This document shows, one piece after another, positions 43,867 through 55,400 of a stretch of DNA of 64,000 nt. The notes under the pieces are model-generated. The model searched no databases. It was not told where the DNA came from and saw only the letters and a program-made list of their open reading frames with translations. A program made the position numbers and the translations under genes. The number at the start of each line of letters is the position of its first letter. The first letter of the stretch is position 1. This DNA comes from Kineosporia corallincola. Its GTDB lineage: Bacteria; Actinomycetota; Actinomycetes; Actinomycetales; Kineosporiaceae. The DNA is taken from the NCBI RefSeq assembly GCF_018499875.1, contig NZ_JAHBAY010000008.1, positions 1-64,000 of the forward strand, in the 5' to 3' direction.

Positions 43867-45510
43867 ATGCCACACGATCGGGCCGGATCACCGGCGAAGC
43901 CGGAAGATCTGATCGACGTCTCGCACGTCGTGACCAGCTACTACACGGTCCAGCCGGATCCGGCGGAGGCCGCGCAGAGAGTTTCGTTCGGCACCTCCGG
44001 GCACCGCGGCAGCAGCCTCAGCGCATCGTTCAACGAGGCCCACATCGTCGCCACCACCCAGGCCATCTGCGACTACCGCGCCGGGCAGGGCATCGCCGGG
44101 CCGCTGTTCATCGGCCGCGACACGCACGCCCTGTCCGAGCCGGCCTGGGCCAGCGCGCTCGAGGTGCTGGCCGCCAACGAGGTGCGCACGCTCGTCGACG
44201 ACCGTGACGGCTACACCCCCACCCCGGCGGTGTCCCACGCGATCCTCCGGTACAACAAGGGACGACGCGGGGACGACTCCGGGCGCGCCGACGGCATCGT
44301 CGTCACGCCGTCCCACAACCCGCCCGCAGACGGCGGTTTCAAGTACAACCCACCGCACGGCGGCCCCGCCGACACCGACGCCACCGGCTGGATCGCGAAC
44401 CGCGCCAACGAGCTGCTGGCCGCGAAACTGGATGGGGTGAAACGGATTCCGTTCACCCGGGCGCGCGCCGCGGAAACCACCGGCAGTTACGACTTCCTCG
44501 GCACCTACGTCGATGACCTGCCGAACATCCTCGACCTGGACGCGATCCGCGAGAACGGCCTGCACATCGGCGCCGACCCGCTGGGTGGCGCCGCAGTGGC
44601 CTACTGGGGCGAGATCGCCGAACGCCACGGTCTCAACCTGACCGTGGTGAACCCGCTGGTCGACTCCACCTTCCGGTTCATGACCCTGGACTGGGACGGC
44701 AAGATCCGGATGGACTGCTCCTCGCCCTCGGCGATGGCCTCGCTGATCGGCGCCAAGGACCGCTACGACCTGGCCACCGGGAACGACGCCGACTCCGACC
44801 GGCACGGCATCGTCACGCCGGACGGTGGGCTGATGAACCCGAACCACTACCTCGCGGTCGCCATCAACTACCTGTACGGGTCACGGCCGGGCTGGGCCGC
44901 CGACGCCGGGATCGGTAAGACGCTCGTTTCGTCGTCCATGATTGACCGGGTGGCCGCCGACCTGGGCCGGAAGCTGGTGGAGGTGCCGGTCGGCTTCAAG
45001 TGGTTCGTGCCCGGGCTGCTCGACGGCTCGGTCGGCTTCGGCGGCGAGGAGTCGGCCGGGGCCTCGTTCCTGCGCAAGGACGGCACGGTCTGGACCACCG
45101 ACAAGGACGGCATCCTGCTGGCGCTGCTGGCCAGCGAGATCACGGTGAACACCGGTAAGACGCCGAGCCAGTTGTACGCCGAGCTGGTGGCCAAGCACGG
45201 TGACCCTGTGTACGCACGTATCGACGCTCCGGCGACCCGGGAACAGAAAGCCGTTCTGGCCAAGTTGTCGCCCGAGCAGGTCACCGCCACCGAGCTGGCC
45301 GGCGAACCGATCACGGCGACGCTCACGGCTGCGCCGGGCAACGGTGCCGCGATCGGCGGTCTCAAAGTCACCACCGAGAGTGCCTGGTTCGCCGCGCGCC
45401 CGTCCGGTACGGAAGACGTGTACAAGATCTACGCCGAGTCCTACCGCGGCACCGAGCACCTGGCTCAGGTGCAGCAGGCTGCGAAGGACCTGGTGTCCGC
45501 CGTCCTTTGA
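43867..45510 (+). CDS. pgm: Phosphoglucomutase (alpha-D-glucose phosphate-specific)
   Basis: 547 residues, the standard length. The phosphoserine motif [17 protein letters not shown] (about 145-160), the metal-binding DADSDRHG and the C-terminal phosphate-binding [16 protein letters not shown] are all present. It interconverts glucose 1- and 6-phosphate, feeding glycogen, trehalose and envelope sugar nucleotides. AGGAGGAG lies 4 nt before the ATG at 43867. Confidence 0.96.
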   Translation: MPHDRAGSPAKPEDLIDVSHVVTSYYTVQPDPAEAAQRVSFGTSGHRGSSLSASFNEAHIVATTQAICDYRAGQGIAGPLFIGRDTHALSEPAWASALEVLAANEVRTLVDDRDGYTPTPAVSHAILRYNKGRRGDDSGRADGIVVTPSHNPPADGGFKYNPPHGGPADTDATGWIANRANELLAAKLDGVKRIPFTRARAAETTGSYDFLGTYVDDLPNILDLDAIRENGLHIGADPLGGAAVAYWGEIAERHGLNLTVVNPLVDSTFRFMTLDWDGKIRMDCSSPSAMASLIGAKDRYDLATGNDADSDRHGIVTPDGGLMNPNHYLAVAINYLYGSRPGWAADAGIGKTLVSSSMIDRVAADLGRKLVEVPVGFKWFVPGLLDGSVGFGGEESAGASFLRKDGTVWTTDKDGILLALLASEITVNTGKTPSQLYAELVAKHGDPVYARIDAPATREQKAVLAKLSPEQVTATELAGEPITATLTAAPGNGAAIGGLKVTTESAWFAARPSGTEDVYKIYAESYRGTEHLAQVQQAAKDLVSAVL

Positions 45511-45525
45511 CGACCTGAGGATGAA

Positions 45526-46989
45526 ATGACGTCGATCCAGACCACGGTCACCCCTGTCCTGTCCACCTCCTCCGTGGCCCCCGTGGTCTCGCTGGTCCGC
45601 GGCGCCCAGGCGCACCGGACGGCGGTGGACAGGTTGCTGGCGTCCTATCGAGCGATCCCCGCGGGACAGCGGGTGCGGCTGGCCAAGCGCACCTCCAACC
45701 TGTTCCGCTCACGCAGCGAGGGCACCACGACCGGGCTGGACGTGACCGGGCTGGACGGCGTCATCTCGATCGACACGACGGCGCGCACCGCCGACGTCCA
45801 GGCGATGTGCACCTACGAGACGCTGGTCGCCACCACGCTGCCCTACGGTCTGATGCCGCTGGTCGTGCCGCAGCTGAAGACGATCACCCTGGGCGGGGCG
45901 GTGACCGGGCTGGGCATCGAGTCGACCTCGTTCCGCAACGGCCTGCCGCACGAGTCGGTGCTGGAGATGGACATCCTCACCGGTGACGGCGAGGTGGTCA
46001 CGGCCCGGCCGGAGGGCGAGCACGCCGACCTCTTCCGGGGCTTCCCCAACTCCTACGGCACCCTGGGCTACGCCACCCGCCTGCGGATCGAGCTGGAGCC
46101 GGTGCACCCCGCGGTCGCCCTGCGCCATGTCCGGTTCGACGACCTGGACCGGCTGGCCGAGGCGATCGACACGATCAGCACCACCCGGCAGTGGGAGGAC
46201 GGCGACGTCGACTTCCTCGACGGCGTGGTGTTCTCCGCCTCCGAGGCCTACCTGACGCTGGGTTCCTGGACCGACGACCTCAGCGACCTGAGCGACTACA
46301 CCGGCCAGGCCACCTTCTACCGCTCCATCCAGCAGCGCAGCACCGACAAGCTGACCATCCACGACTACCTGTGGCGCTGGGACACCGACTGGTTCTGGTG
46401 CTCGAAGGCGTTCGGAGCGCAGAACCCGCGGGTGCGCCGGTACTGGCCGGCCCGGTACCGGCGCAGCGACGTGTTCCACAAGCTGGTCGGGCTGGAGACC
46501 AAGTACGGTTTTGTCGCCAAACTTGACGAGTGGCGGGGCAAGCCCGGACGGGAACGGGTGATCCAGGACGTCGAACTGCCCGTGAGCCGCACTCCGGAGT
46601 TCCTGCGCTGGTACCTCGACCACGTGCCGATGACCCCGCTCTGGCTGTGCCCCCTGCGGCTGCGTGACTCCGGCCCGGCCGGCTCGCCGGCAGCCGGGTC
46701 GCAGCCCTGGTCGCTGTACCCGCTGCGGGCCGGCGAGACCTACGTGAACGCCGGGTTCTGGGGCACCGTGGCGATCGAGCCGGGCCACGCCGACGGCGAC
46801 AAGAACCGCGAGATCGAAGACGCTGTGGGCGGTTTCGGCGGCCACAAGTCGCTCTATTCGGACGCCTACTACGACGAGGAGACGTTCTGGGCGGCCTACG
46901 GCGGCCAGAACTACCCGGCTCTCAAGCAGCGGTACGACAGCGGTGACCGACTGCTCGACCTTTACGCCAAAGCGGTGGGCCGACGCTAG
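45526..46989 (+). CDS. tmsA: FAD-dependent oxidoreductase, TmsA-like (10-methyl fatty acid synthesis)
   Basis: 487 residues with a DHCR24-type FAD-binding domain (ITLGGAVTGLGIESTSFRNGLPHESV) and a long C-terminal half ending GGQNYPALKQRYD, which is characteristic of the sterol-reductase-like group. In actinobacteria this type pairs with a CFA-synthase-like methyltransferase (tmsB/ufaA1) to make 10-methyl-branched fatty acids such as tuberculostearic acid: the methyltransferase adds a methylene, this enzyme reduces it. The methyltransferase is the next gene. SD GAGGA precedes the ATG. It lies 15 nt after pgm. Confidence 0.85.
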   Translation: MTSIQTTVTPVLSTSSVAPVVSLVRGAQAHRTAVDRLLASYRAIPAGQRVRLAKRTSNLFRSRSEGTTTGLDVTGLDGVISIDTTARTADVQAMCTYETLVATTLPYGLMPLVVPQLKTITLGGAVTGLGIESTSFRNGLPHESVLEMDILTGDGEVVTARPEGEHADLFRGFPNSYGTLGYATRLRIELEPVHPAVALRHVRFDDLDRLAEAIDTISTTRQWEDGDVDFLDGVVFSASEAYLTLGSWTDDLSDLSDYTGQATFYRSIQQRSTDKLTIHDYLWRWDTDWFWCSKAFGAQNPRVRRYWPARYRRSDVFHKLVGLETKYGFVAKLDEWRGKPGRERVIQDVELPVSRTPEFLRWYLDHVPMTPLWLCPLRLRDSGPAGSPAAGSQPWSLYPLRAGETYVNAGFWGTVAIEPGHADGDKNREIEDAVGGFGGHKSLYSDAYYDEETFWAAYGGQNYPALKQRYDSGDRLLDLYAKAVGRR

Positions 46990-47036
46990 GGGCGGGCGAC
47001 TCCTCGGTCACATTCACAGGCTCAAACGCCACAAAC

Positions 47037-47088
47037 TGGTGTCTTATCGGACACCAACTACTTGTGCTTGAGGCAACTAGTACCTCAA
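47037..47088 (+). promoter_or_regulatory. Two hairpins in the tmsB leader
   Basis: TGGTGTC (47037) pairs with GACACCA (47050) around a 6-nt loop; TTGAGG (47068) pairs with CCTCAA (47083). The region 46990-47197 is distinctly AT-richer than its surroundings. They may be RNA structures or operator palindromes. Confidence 0.45.
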
Positions 47089-47102
47089 TCTAGGAGAGTC
47101 CG

Positions 47103-47141
47103 ATGTCACTGAACGTGATTCGGACCTTCGCCTCGCGATGA
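47103..47141 (+). CDS. Candidate leader peptide MSLNVIRTFASR
   Basis: A 12-codon frame with AGGAG 8 nt upstream of its ATG, ending at TGA 57 nt before the TTG of tmsB. Its first residues (MSL) match the N-terminus of TmsB (MSLSTILGR), so it may be a duplicated start remnant or a translated uORF. No experimental basis. Confidence 0.35.
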   Translation: MSLNVIRTFASR

Positions 47142-47159
47142 TCGTTTGGGAGACTTACG

Positions 47160-47183
47160 ATGCGATCGTCGCGGGAGATTAGT
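47160..47183 (+). CDS. Candidate second mini-ORF MRSSREI
   Basis: Seven codons with GGGAG 7 nt upstream, ending 15 nt before the tmsB start. Translation would bring ribosomes close to the tmsB RBS. Could be chance in a 208-bp leader. Confidence 0.25.
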
Positions 47184-47197
47184 CACGAGGAGATCAG

Positions 47198-48514
<1,317 letters not shown>

Positions 48515-48525
48515 GGTCTCGATAG

Positions 48526-48558
48526 CGGGGTGTGACGACGTGTCGCCGTCGCACCCCG
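48526..48558 (+). terminator. Hairpin after tmsB
   Basis: CGGGGTGTGACGACG at 48526 pairs with CGCCGTCGCACCCCG at 48544 with two weak pairs and a 3-nt loop; no U-run. Confidence 0.65.
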
Positions 48559-48646
48559 TCCGGTCACCGCGCCGGCCGGCTGCTCCGTACGGGGGAACCG
48601 CCGACGGTGGGTGACCTGCCCGATGACCCGATCGGGGTACCGCCGC

Positions 48647-48675
48647 CTCAACTGCTGCCGTGGGTCGGCCGATAG
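48647..48675 (+). promoter_or_regulatory. FliA-type promoter of the EAL-HDOD gene
   Basis: CTCA at 48647, then exactly 17 nt, then GCCGATAG at 48668. It fits the actinobacterial FliA pattern described in Actinoplanes (CTCA-N15-17-GCCGAA) at 9 of 10 positions and the general GCCGATAA -10. It lies 79 nt upstream of the GTG. Confidence 0.5.
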
Positions 48676-48753
48676 GGAGCGGACGTCACCGCGCCCCCTG
48701 CGGTCCGCCGACATCAGGATTGGCCGCAGGTCCGGCCCGGAAACGGAGCGATC

Positions 48754-49980
48754 GTGCACGTGGCCCGTCAGGCGATCAACGACGCCGCAGGCCGCCTTTA
48801 CGGGTACGAACTGCTCTTCCGCAGCACCGCCGGCGCGACCCGGGCGACCCTGGACAACGACCAGGCCACCACGCAGACCATCCTGGCCGCGTTCGCCGAG
48901 TTCGGTGCCGACGAACTCCTGGGCGGAAAGCCCGGTTTCATCAACCTCACCCGCGGCTTCCTGGTGGGTGACCTGCCCCTGCCGTTCTCGCCCGAGGCCG
49001 CCGTGCTGGAGGTCCTGGAGACCGTCAGCATCGACCACGAGGTGGTCGTCGGGGCACTGAAGCTGACCAACGAGGGCTACCGGCTCGCCCTCGACGACTT
49101 CGTCTGGACCCCGGAGTCCGAGCCACTGCTGGCCGTGGCCGACATCGTGAAGATCGACGTGCTGTCGATGGCCTGGGACGACGTGCTGTTCACCCTGGAC
49201 AAGTGCCGGCAGCACGACGTGCGTCTGCTGGCCGAGAAGGTCGAGGACGCCGAGATCTACGAGCGTTGCGTGGCCGAGGGTTTCGAGCTCTTCCAGGGCT
49301 ACTACCTGGCCCGGCCGGAGACCATGTCGATCGAGACGCTCTCGCCCGGGCAGCAGCTGGCCCTGCAACTGGTCGGGCGGCTGAGCGACCCGGACGCGAC
49401 GACCGAGGAGATCGAGCGGGTGGTGCGGCGCGATCCGGCGCTGGTGTACCGGCTGCTGCGGATCGCCAACTCGGCCGCCTCCGGGTCGAGCCGCAAGGTG
49501 TCGTCGATCCGCGACGCGCTGGTGATGGTCGGCCTGAGCCGGCTGCGGGCCTGGCTGATCCTGCTCTCCCTGGCCTCCGACGGGGCCAGCCAGAACGCGC
49601 TGGTCGGTGCCCTGACCCGAGCCCGCACCTGCGAGCGGGTGGCCGAGATGGGCAAGCTGGTGGCGCCGGACACCGCCTTCACCGCCGGCCTGCTCGACGG
49701 GATCGCCGAAGGACTGGGGCTGCCGTCGTCCGACCTGCTGGACCGGATGCCGACGCTGACGCCCGACCTGTCCGCGGCCCTGACCGGTGACGGCTCCCAC
49801 CCCCTGCGGCGGGTGCTGACCTCGGTGCGGGCCTACGAGCACGAGGACCTGGCCGAGGCCAAGCGCGGGCCGGTGCCGCTGCACGCGATGGCGGAGGCCT
49901 ACCTCCAGGCCCTGGCCTGGACCACGGAGACGACGCGGGCCACGCACCTGCGCGAGCGCCGGACGCCCCGGCCTGCCTGA
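48754..49980 (+). CDS. EAL-HDOD signalling protein (YuxH-like)
   Basis: 408 residues. The N-terminal EAL domain begins with YGYELLFRS, so the catalytic EAL is replaced by ELL; other metal ligands are partly kept (LALDDF, VKIDVL, AEKVED). Loss of EAL suggests it binds rather than cleaves c-di-GMP. The C-terminal HDOD domain is at ~195-400 (RRDPALVYRLLRIANSA). Such proteins act in motility and signalling. GGAGC precedes the GTG. The FliA-like promoter supports a link to flagella. Confidence 0.9.
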   Translation: MHVARQAINDAAGRLYGYELLFRSTAGATRATLDNDQATTQTILAAFAEFGADELLGGKPGFINLTRGFLVGDLPLPFSPEAAVLEVLETVSIDHEVVVGALKLTNEGYRLALDDFVWTPESEPLLAVADIVKIDVLSMAWDDVLFTLDKCRQHDVRLLAEKVEDAEIYERCVAEGFELFQGYYLARPETMSIETLSPGQQLALQLVGRLSDPDATTEEIERVVRRDPALVYRLLRIANSAASGSSRKVSSIRDALVMVGLSRLRAWLILLSLASDGASQNALVGALTRARTCERVAEMGKLVAPDTAFTAGLLDGIAEGLGLPSSDLLDRMPTLTPDLSAALTGDGSHPLRRVLTSVRAYEHEDLAEAKRGPVPLHAMAEAYLQALAWTTETTRATHLRERRTPRPA

Positions 49981-50030
49981 CATCCGAGGTCAGGCAGAAC
50001 GGGGCACCGCGAAAGGCTTTTCGGCCGTTC

Positions 50031-50975
50031 TCAGTCGAACTGGGCGCCGAAGTCCTGGGTCCACCAGATCTTGCCGTCCGAGGCGGTGGTCGCGACCACG
50101 CCGATGTCTTCGAAGTCGCAGTTGAGGATGTTGGCCTTGTGCCCGGCGCTGTTCATCCACATCTCCATGACGCTGGTGGCGGCGTCGGAACCGTAGTTGT
50201 AGGCGATGTTTTCACCGACCGTGCTCCAGCCGGTGTAGCCGGCGGCGGAGAAGCGGTCGCCCAGGTCGGCCTCACCGGCGTAGAGGTGCGACAGCGCGTT
50301 CTTGGCGACGGCCAGGTCGTTGTGCGCCCCGGCGGCCTTGGTGAGGGCGGCGTTCGCGGTCACCGGGTCGCAACCGGCCGTGGCCCGCTCCTCGTTGACC
50401 AGGTCGATGACCTGGTCGGCGAGCGCGGCGTCGCCGTCGCTGCCGGAGTCGTCCGTCGGCTCGGTCGTCGTGGTGCCGGAGGGGTCCGAGGTGGCGGTGT
50501 CCGAGGGTGCGGCGGTAACGGTGCCGGTCGGCTCGGACGTGTCGGTCGGCTCGGTGGTCTCCGTGGGCTCGGTGGTGTCGGTCGGCTCGGTGGTGTCCGA
50601 GGGCTCGGTGGTACCGGTGTCGGACGGGTCGGTGGTGTCCGAGGGTTCGGTGGTCGAGGTGTCCGTCGGGTCGGACGGCTCCGTGGCACCGTCGGTCGGC
50701 GTGGTGGTCGGCTTGTGGTGATGACCGTGCCGCTTGTGCCTCTTGTGCTCCTGGGGCGTGTCCTCGTCCGCGGCCTGTGCCTCGGTCTCGGTGCGGGTGT
50801 CGTTCGCCGCATCGCCGAGAGATGTGAAACTGGTGGTGAGTTCGGACCGTGGAGTGTCGGACTGACCGCCGACGAGCCCGTTGCAGGCCCAGGCGGCGCC
50901 GCTACCACCGACGACGACGGCGGTGACGCCGGCGATCCAGATCGGCCGGAACTTCTTGTGACGTGTCAGGGACAT
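50031..50975 (-). CDS. Secreted CAP/SCP-domain protein with TEPSDT repeats
   Basis: 314 residues: an N-terminal membrane/signal helix (about 12-30), a His/Lys-rich stretch (HKRHKRHGHHH), ~85 residues of TEPSDTT-type repeats, then a CAP domain from about 190 (VIDLVNEERATAGCDPV, HNDLA, GENIAYNYGS, MNSAGHKANILNCDFEDIGV). Bacterial CAP proteins are extracellular and often act on the cell wall; the His and Glu of the CAP cavity are recognisable. The linker probably spans the wall. Confidence 0.92.
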   Translation of the reverse strand: MSLTRHKKFRPIWIAGVTAVVVGGSGAAWACNGLVGGQSDTPRSELTTSFTSLGDAANDTRTETEAQAADEDTPQEHKRHKRHGHHHKPTTTPTDGATEPSDPTDTSTTEPSDTTDPSDTGTTEPSDTTEPTDTTEPTETTEPTDTSEPTGTVTAAPSDTATSDPSGTTTTEPTDDSGSDGDAALADQVIDLVNEERATAGCDPVTANAALTKAAGAHNDLAVAKNALSHLYAGEADLGDRFSAAGYTGWSTVGENIAYNYGSDAATSVMEMWMNSAGHKANILNCDFEDIGVVATTASDGKIWWTQDFGAQFD

Positions 50976-51275
50976 GACCAGCAGGTTTAGCAGAATCGCC
51001 GGTTAAGGCGTTGTCATATCGTTATCCACCGGCGGGCAACTTCCGTCCTGTTCGTCACCGGAACGACCTGGTGATCGAACAGGGTTGCTCAAGCCTTGGC
51101 GTGGAACCTGTTAAACCCGACCACGCAAAATCTTTCGGCCCTGTTTCGGCCCGGCACTCCTCTGACCTCCTGCACCCCATCCTCACCCCGCCGGCACGGC
51201 AGAAAACGGTGGACGACGACGGGTCTGTCGTCGTCCACCGTTGTGAACAGATCTGCCGCGCTACGTGGCGGGGGT
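50976..51275. other. Intergenic region between CAP gene and ohr
   Basis: 300 bp. The part next to 50976 should hold the CAP promoter, but I see no clear -35/-10. The far end holds the strong ohr terminator at 51205-51242. No protein-like frame seen. Confidence 0.5.
51201..51245 (-). terminator. Intrinsic terminator of ohr
   Basis: A perfect 16-bp stem: AACGGTGGACGACGAC (51205-51220) and its complement (51227-51242), 6-nt loop. Read on the minus strand it ends with CCGTTTTC, a short U-run. Its core matches the terminator at 5246. Confidence 0.92.
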
Positions 51276-51707
51276 TCAGGCCGGGTCGGTGGTGACGACC
51301 AGCTGCACCGGGATGTTGTTGCGCGTGGCGTTGGAGTAGGGGCACACCTGGTGCGCCGTCTGCACGATCGACTCGGCGGTGGCCTGGTCGAGGGCGGGGA
51401 AGTTGACCTTCAGCACGACCTCGAGCGCGAAGCCGCCCTGGCCGTTGGAGCCGATGCCGACCTCGGCGGTCACCGAGGAGCCGGTGGTGTCGGCCTTCTG
51501 CTTGCCGGCCACCAGGCGAGCCGCGCCGTGGAAGCAGGCGGCGTAACCGGCAGCGAAAAGCTGCTCGGGGTTGGTCTTGTCGCCACCGGGGCCACCCATC
51601 TCCTTCGGCACCGCGAGGTCGAGGTCGATGACCCCGTCGCTGGTCTGGGTGTGCCCGCCCCGCCCGTCACCGGTAGCGGTAGCAACAGCGGTGTAAACAG
51701 CGGCCAT
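51276..51707 (-). CDS. ohr: Organic hydroperoxide resistance protein (Ohr/OsmC family)
   Basis: 143 residues with the two redox-active cysteines: C58 in AAGYAACFHGA and C122 in VCPYSNATRNN. It reduces organic peroxides with lipoyl- or thiol-type reductants in the cytosol. The ATG at 51707 has GGAGG 8 nt upstream; the frame-extended start at 51815 would overlap the TetR gene. Two 20-bp inverted boxes lie between it and the divergent TetR gene. Confidence 0.95.
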   Translation of the reverse strand: MAAVYTAVATATGDGRGGHTQTSDGVIDLDLAVPKEMGGPGGDKTNPEQLFAAGYAACFHGAARLVAGKQKADTTGSSVTAEVGIGSNGQGGFALEVVLKVNFPALDQATAESIVQTAHQVCPYSNATRNNIPVQLVVTTDPA

Positions 51708-51725
51708 GACGACTGCCTCCAAGAA

Positions 51726-51802
51726 ATCGGACCGATCGTTCTGTCGTGCTGAACACTCTCGCAGCATTCGTTCGGATGTCAAGACGGAACGGTCGGTCCG
51801 AT
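51726..51802. promoter_or_regulatory. Paired operators between ohr and tetR
   Basis: ATCGGACCGATCGTTCTGTC at 51726-51745 and, inverted, GACGGAACGGTCGGTCCGAT at 51783-51802: 18 of 20 positions agree. One box faces each gene, as expected of a TetR repressor controlling both. Confidence 0.75.
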
Positions 51803-51813
51803 AAGCTGAGTGC

Positions 51814-52395
51814 ATGGCAACGACCGTGTCGGCGTCCGGCCGGCCCTCTCAGGCACGCGAGCGCCTGCTGAAGACCGCGTCGGCGCTCTTCTACACCGAA
51901 GGCATCCACGAGGTAGGTGTCGACCGCATTCTCAACGAGGCTGAGGTCACACGCTCGACCTTCTACCGGCATTTCCCGGGGAAGGAGGATCTCGTGCTCA
52001 GTTACGTCCGTTCGGTGGATGCCTCCATTCGGGCGCACGTCGAGGCCACCGAGCCACCGGGTAACCTGCTCGACGCGCTGATCGACGAGCACACCGAGAA
52101 GATCTGCCAGCCCGGATTCCGGGGCTGCGCGTTCATCAACGCCGCCGCCGAGTACCCCGACCAGGCCAGCCCGGTGCGCCGGGCGATCGACGAGCACCGG
52201 GCCTGGATGCTCGACGTGGCCACCGAGGCCTTCCGCCGGGCCGGCCACCGCGACCCGGAGCGGGCCGGGCGGCGGTTCATGCTGCTGCGCGACGGCGCCA
52301 TGGTGTCCGGCTACCTGCACGACCCTCAGGCGGCGCGGGCCACGCTGCGCGAGGGCGTCGACGATCTGCTGGCCACCGGCACGGCGCGTTCCTGA
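51814..52395 (+). CDS. TetR-family transcriptional regulator
   Basis: 193 residues. The N-terminal HTH is FYTEGIHEVGVDRILNEA... with VTRSTFYRHFPGKEDLV. The C-terminal region carries FRGCAFINAAAEYPD, typical of a TetR subgroup with a conserved Cys; that Cys could sense oxidation. It probably represses ohr and itself via the paired 20-bp boxes. Most ohr genes are controlled by MarR-type OhrR, so a TetR partner is less usual. Confidence 0.92.
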   Translation: MATTVSASGRPSQARERLLKTASALFYTEGIHEVGVDRILNEAEVTRSTFYRHFPGKEDLVLSYVRSVDASIRAHVEATEPPGNLLDALIDEHTEKICQPGFRGCAFINAAAEYPDQASPVRRAIDEHRAWMLDVATEAFRRAGHRDPERAGRRFMLLRDGAMVSGYLHDPQAARATLREGVDDLLATGTARS

Positions 52396-52428
52396 CGCCC
52401 GGTCCGGCGTCTTTGCCACAATGCAGGC

Positions 52429-55400
52429 GTGGGTGATCGGAGCGAGATGGTCCTCGACCGCACCCGACGTCTGCTCACCTTCCTCGCCGCGGCCGCCCGG
52501 GACGTCACCGTCCGGCCGGTGCGCGACGTGTTCCGCCACGACGGCCCGCCACCGCTGACCCCGGCCGACGTGCCCGGGCACCCCCGGGTCCGGCTCGCCG
52601 CACCGGACCGGGCCGCGTGGCTGGAGGTCGGCAAGGTCGCGCCGCCGCCCGGCCCGCCGGCCGTGCCCGGGCGCCTGGCCCCGCACGTGTCCACCGGCGC
52701 ACACCAGCCGGTGCTGGCCCCCGGCGCCCCGGCCGAGCTGGAGCTGCCGTTCCACACCTGGCTGCGCGACGCCTGGCAGCCCTGGGCCGACGCCGCGTCG
52801 TCCACCCGCAGTGCCCGCGCGCTGTACGAACGGCTGTTCACCCTGCACCTGGAGGCCGAGCGCCGGCAGAGCACCCACGAGCTGGTCTGGGGCCATTCCG
52901 TTCTGGCCTGGAACCTCTCCGGCGAGGTCGTGCGCCACCCGCTGCTGCTGACCGGCGTGCTGCTGGAGCTCGACGCCGCCACCGGCGCGCTGTGCGTGCT
53001 GCCCGACGGCCCGCCCGAACTCCAGCTCGCCCCGCTGGAGGGGCTCGACCTGCCGGTGCTCGCCGAGCTGAACCGGCTGACCGAGCAGGTGGCCGCGGAG
53101 CCGTTCGAGGTCTGGGACGAGCCGGCCCGGCAGGCCCTGAACCAGTCGCTGCTGGCGCCGCTGCACCTCGATGCCGGCGTCACCGGGCAGATCCCCGAGC
53201 CGGGCGAGGTGCCGGTGATCGCCGACACCTGGGTGCTGTTCCTGCGCCGCCGGCCCACCCGGCACGAGCGGTTCTACCTCCAGCTGGCCGGACGGCTGCG
53301 CGACGACGCGGTGCTGCCCCAGGCCCTCGCCGCGGTGGTGGCGGACGACGACGAGCTCCGGGCGGCGCAGGACGAGCTGGGGCAGCTGCCCGGCGACGAG
53401 ACCTGGCGGCCGGTGGGCGAGCGCCTGCTGATGCCGCTGCCGGCCAACGCCGAGCAGGAGCGCATCGCCCGGCAGCTGGCCCGCGAGCGCGGCGTCACGG
53501 TGCAGGGCCCGCCCGGCACCGGCAAGAGCCACACGATCGCCAACCTGGTCAGCCATCTGCTGGCGCACGGCAAGCGGGTGCTGGTGACCGCGCAGAACGA
53601 GCAGGCCCTGACCGTGCTGCGCGACAAGATCCCGGAAGACCTGCGTGACCTGTCGATCGCGGTGCTCGGCTCGTCCGGCGGGGCGATGGAGCAGCTGTGG
53701 GCCTCGGCGCAGGCGGTGCAGGACATCGCCTCGCAGGTCGACGTGGACGTGGAGACCCGGGCGGTGGCGGCGCTGGAGGCCGAGCTGGACCGGGTGCGCG
53801 AGCAGCTGCGCGGCGTCGAGCTGGCCGTGCTGGAGGCGTTGCGCACCGAGGACGCGGAGTGGGACCTGCCGGCCGGGCCGGAGAAGGCGCCGCAGGTGGC
53901 GCGCTGGCTCACCGAGCACGAGTCCACGCTCGGTCTGATCCCGGACGAGCTGCCGGTGGAGGCTGTGCCGCCGCTGTCGCCGCCGGAGCTGACCCGGCTG
54001 TTCGAGCTGAGCGAACAGTTGCGGCCGGCCGACGTGCACGCGCTGCGCACCTCCCGCCCGCCCGGCGACCTGCCCACCGCGGACCGGCTGGCCGGGCTGA
54101 CCAGCCGTCTCGACGACCTGCGGCACGACGTGGCCGACTTGGAACAGTCCGGCGTGGTGGTGCGCGCGCTCGACGAGACCGGGCCGGAGCGACTCGCCGA
54201 ACTGCGGTCGATGACGGACGACGCGAACACCCGCCTGGCCGCGCTGGAGACCCCCTGGTTGCTGAAGATCCGCGCGGAGATTCGGGACTCGGCCCAGGGC
54301 GGGCAGACCTGGGCGGCCCGGGCCGAGCAGCTCCGGCAGCGCACCGGCACGGCGAACGAGCTCCAGCGGGCCCTGTTCGGCCACGAGATCGTCCTGCCGG
54401 CGGGCGATCCGCACGAGCAGCGCCGGACGCTGCGCGAGCTGGGTCAGAGATTCGCTGCGGGCAAGGCACTTCCGCGGTTCGGCGGGGGCGACCTGAAGCA
54501 GTTCCACGCCGGGGCGCTGATCGACGGCCGGCCGCTGCGCACGCCCGAAGACACCGCGCTGGCCCTGACCCGGCTGGAGCTCGCCGACGAGCGGGCCGCC
54601 ACCCGGCGCATGCTGACCCAGCTGGGGTTCACCGACATCCCGCCCGACGATGCCGATTTTCTGCACCGCGCAACGCTTCTGGCCGAGCAGGTGGCCGAGG
54701 CCGTGGACTGGGAGCTGACCCGGCTGCCCGCCCTGCTGACCCGGCTGCGCCCGCTGCTGCCGCAGCTGCGGCCCGACCTGACCACCGCCGACCTGCGTGG
54801 GCTGGCCGAGCTGCTGGCAGCCGCGCGGGCCCGGCAGGAGGAACGCGCGGTCACCGCCGAGCTGGCCGGCCTGGCCGCCCGGCTGCGCTCGGGTGCGGAG
54901 GACCTGGGCGCCTCGCCGTTGTGGAACACCCTGCGCACGGCGCTGGACCGGCGCGACTGGGGTTCCTGGGGCGGTGCCCTGGCCGAGGCGGCCCGGCTGA
55001 CGGCCCTCGAACCACTGGCGGCCGACCAGCGTTCTCTGGCCGCCCGGCTGGCCACGGTGGCGCCCGGCTGGTCCGCGGCGATCGTGGCGACCGGCGCCGA
55101 CCCGGAGGTGGTCGGCCCGGTGTCGCGCGCGGCCCGGGTCTGGCGCTGGCGCACCACCGCGACCTGGCTGGACGAGTTGCTGCGGGCCGGTGACCTGGCC
55201 CGGCTCCAGTCTCAGGTGATCGCCCTCCAGCAGCGTGAGCAGGCGCTGGTGCTCCAGCGGGCCCGGCGCGGGGCCGGGCTCGGGCTGCGGCGCAACCTGC
55301 GCGACCCCAACCGCCGGGCGCTCGCCGCCTGGTTGCGGGCCCTGGGCAAGCGGGGCAAGGGCACCGGCAGGTACGCCCCGCACTGGGAGAGCGAGGCGCG

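Noticed and set aside
42493-43868. Several long minus-strand frames with RVRGAVARSWCGRAFVVR-type repeats
   Set aside because: They are translations of the 19-bp tandem array and of the Asn/Asp/Thr repeat gene on the other strand.
46990-47197. SAH or SAM riboswitch before the methyltransferase
   Set aside because: The hairpins are short and none of the conserved riboswitch core strings I know are present.
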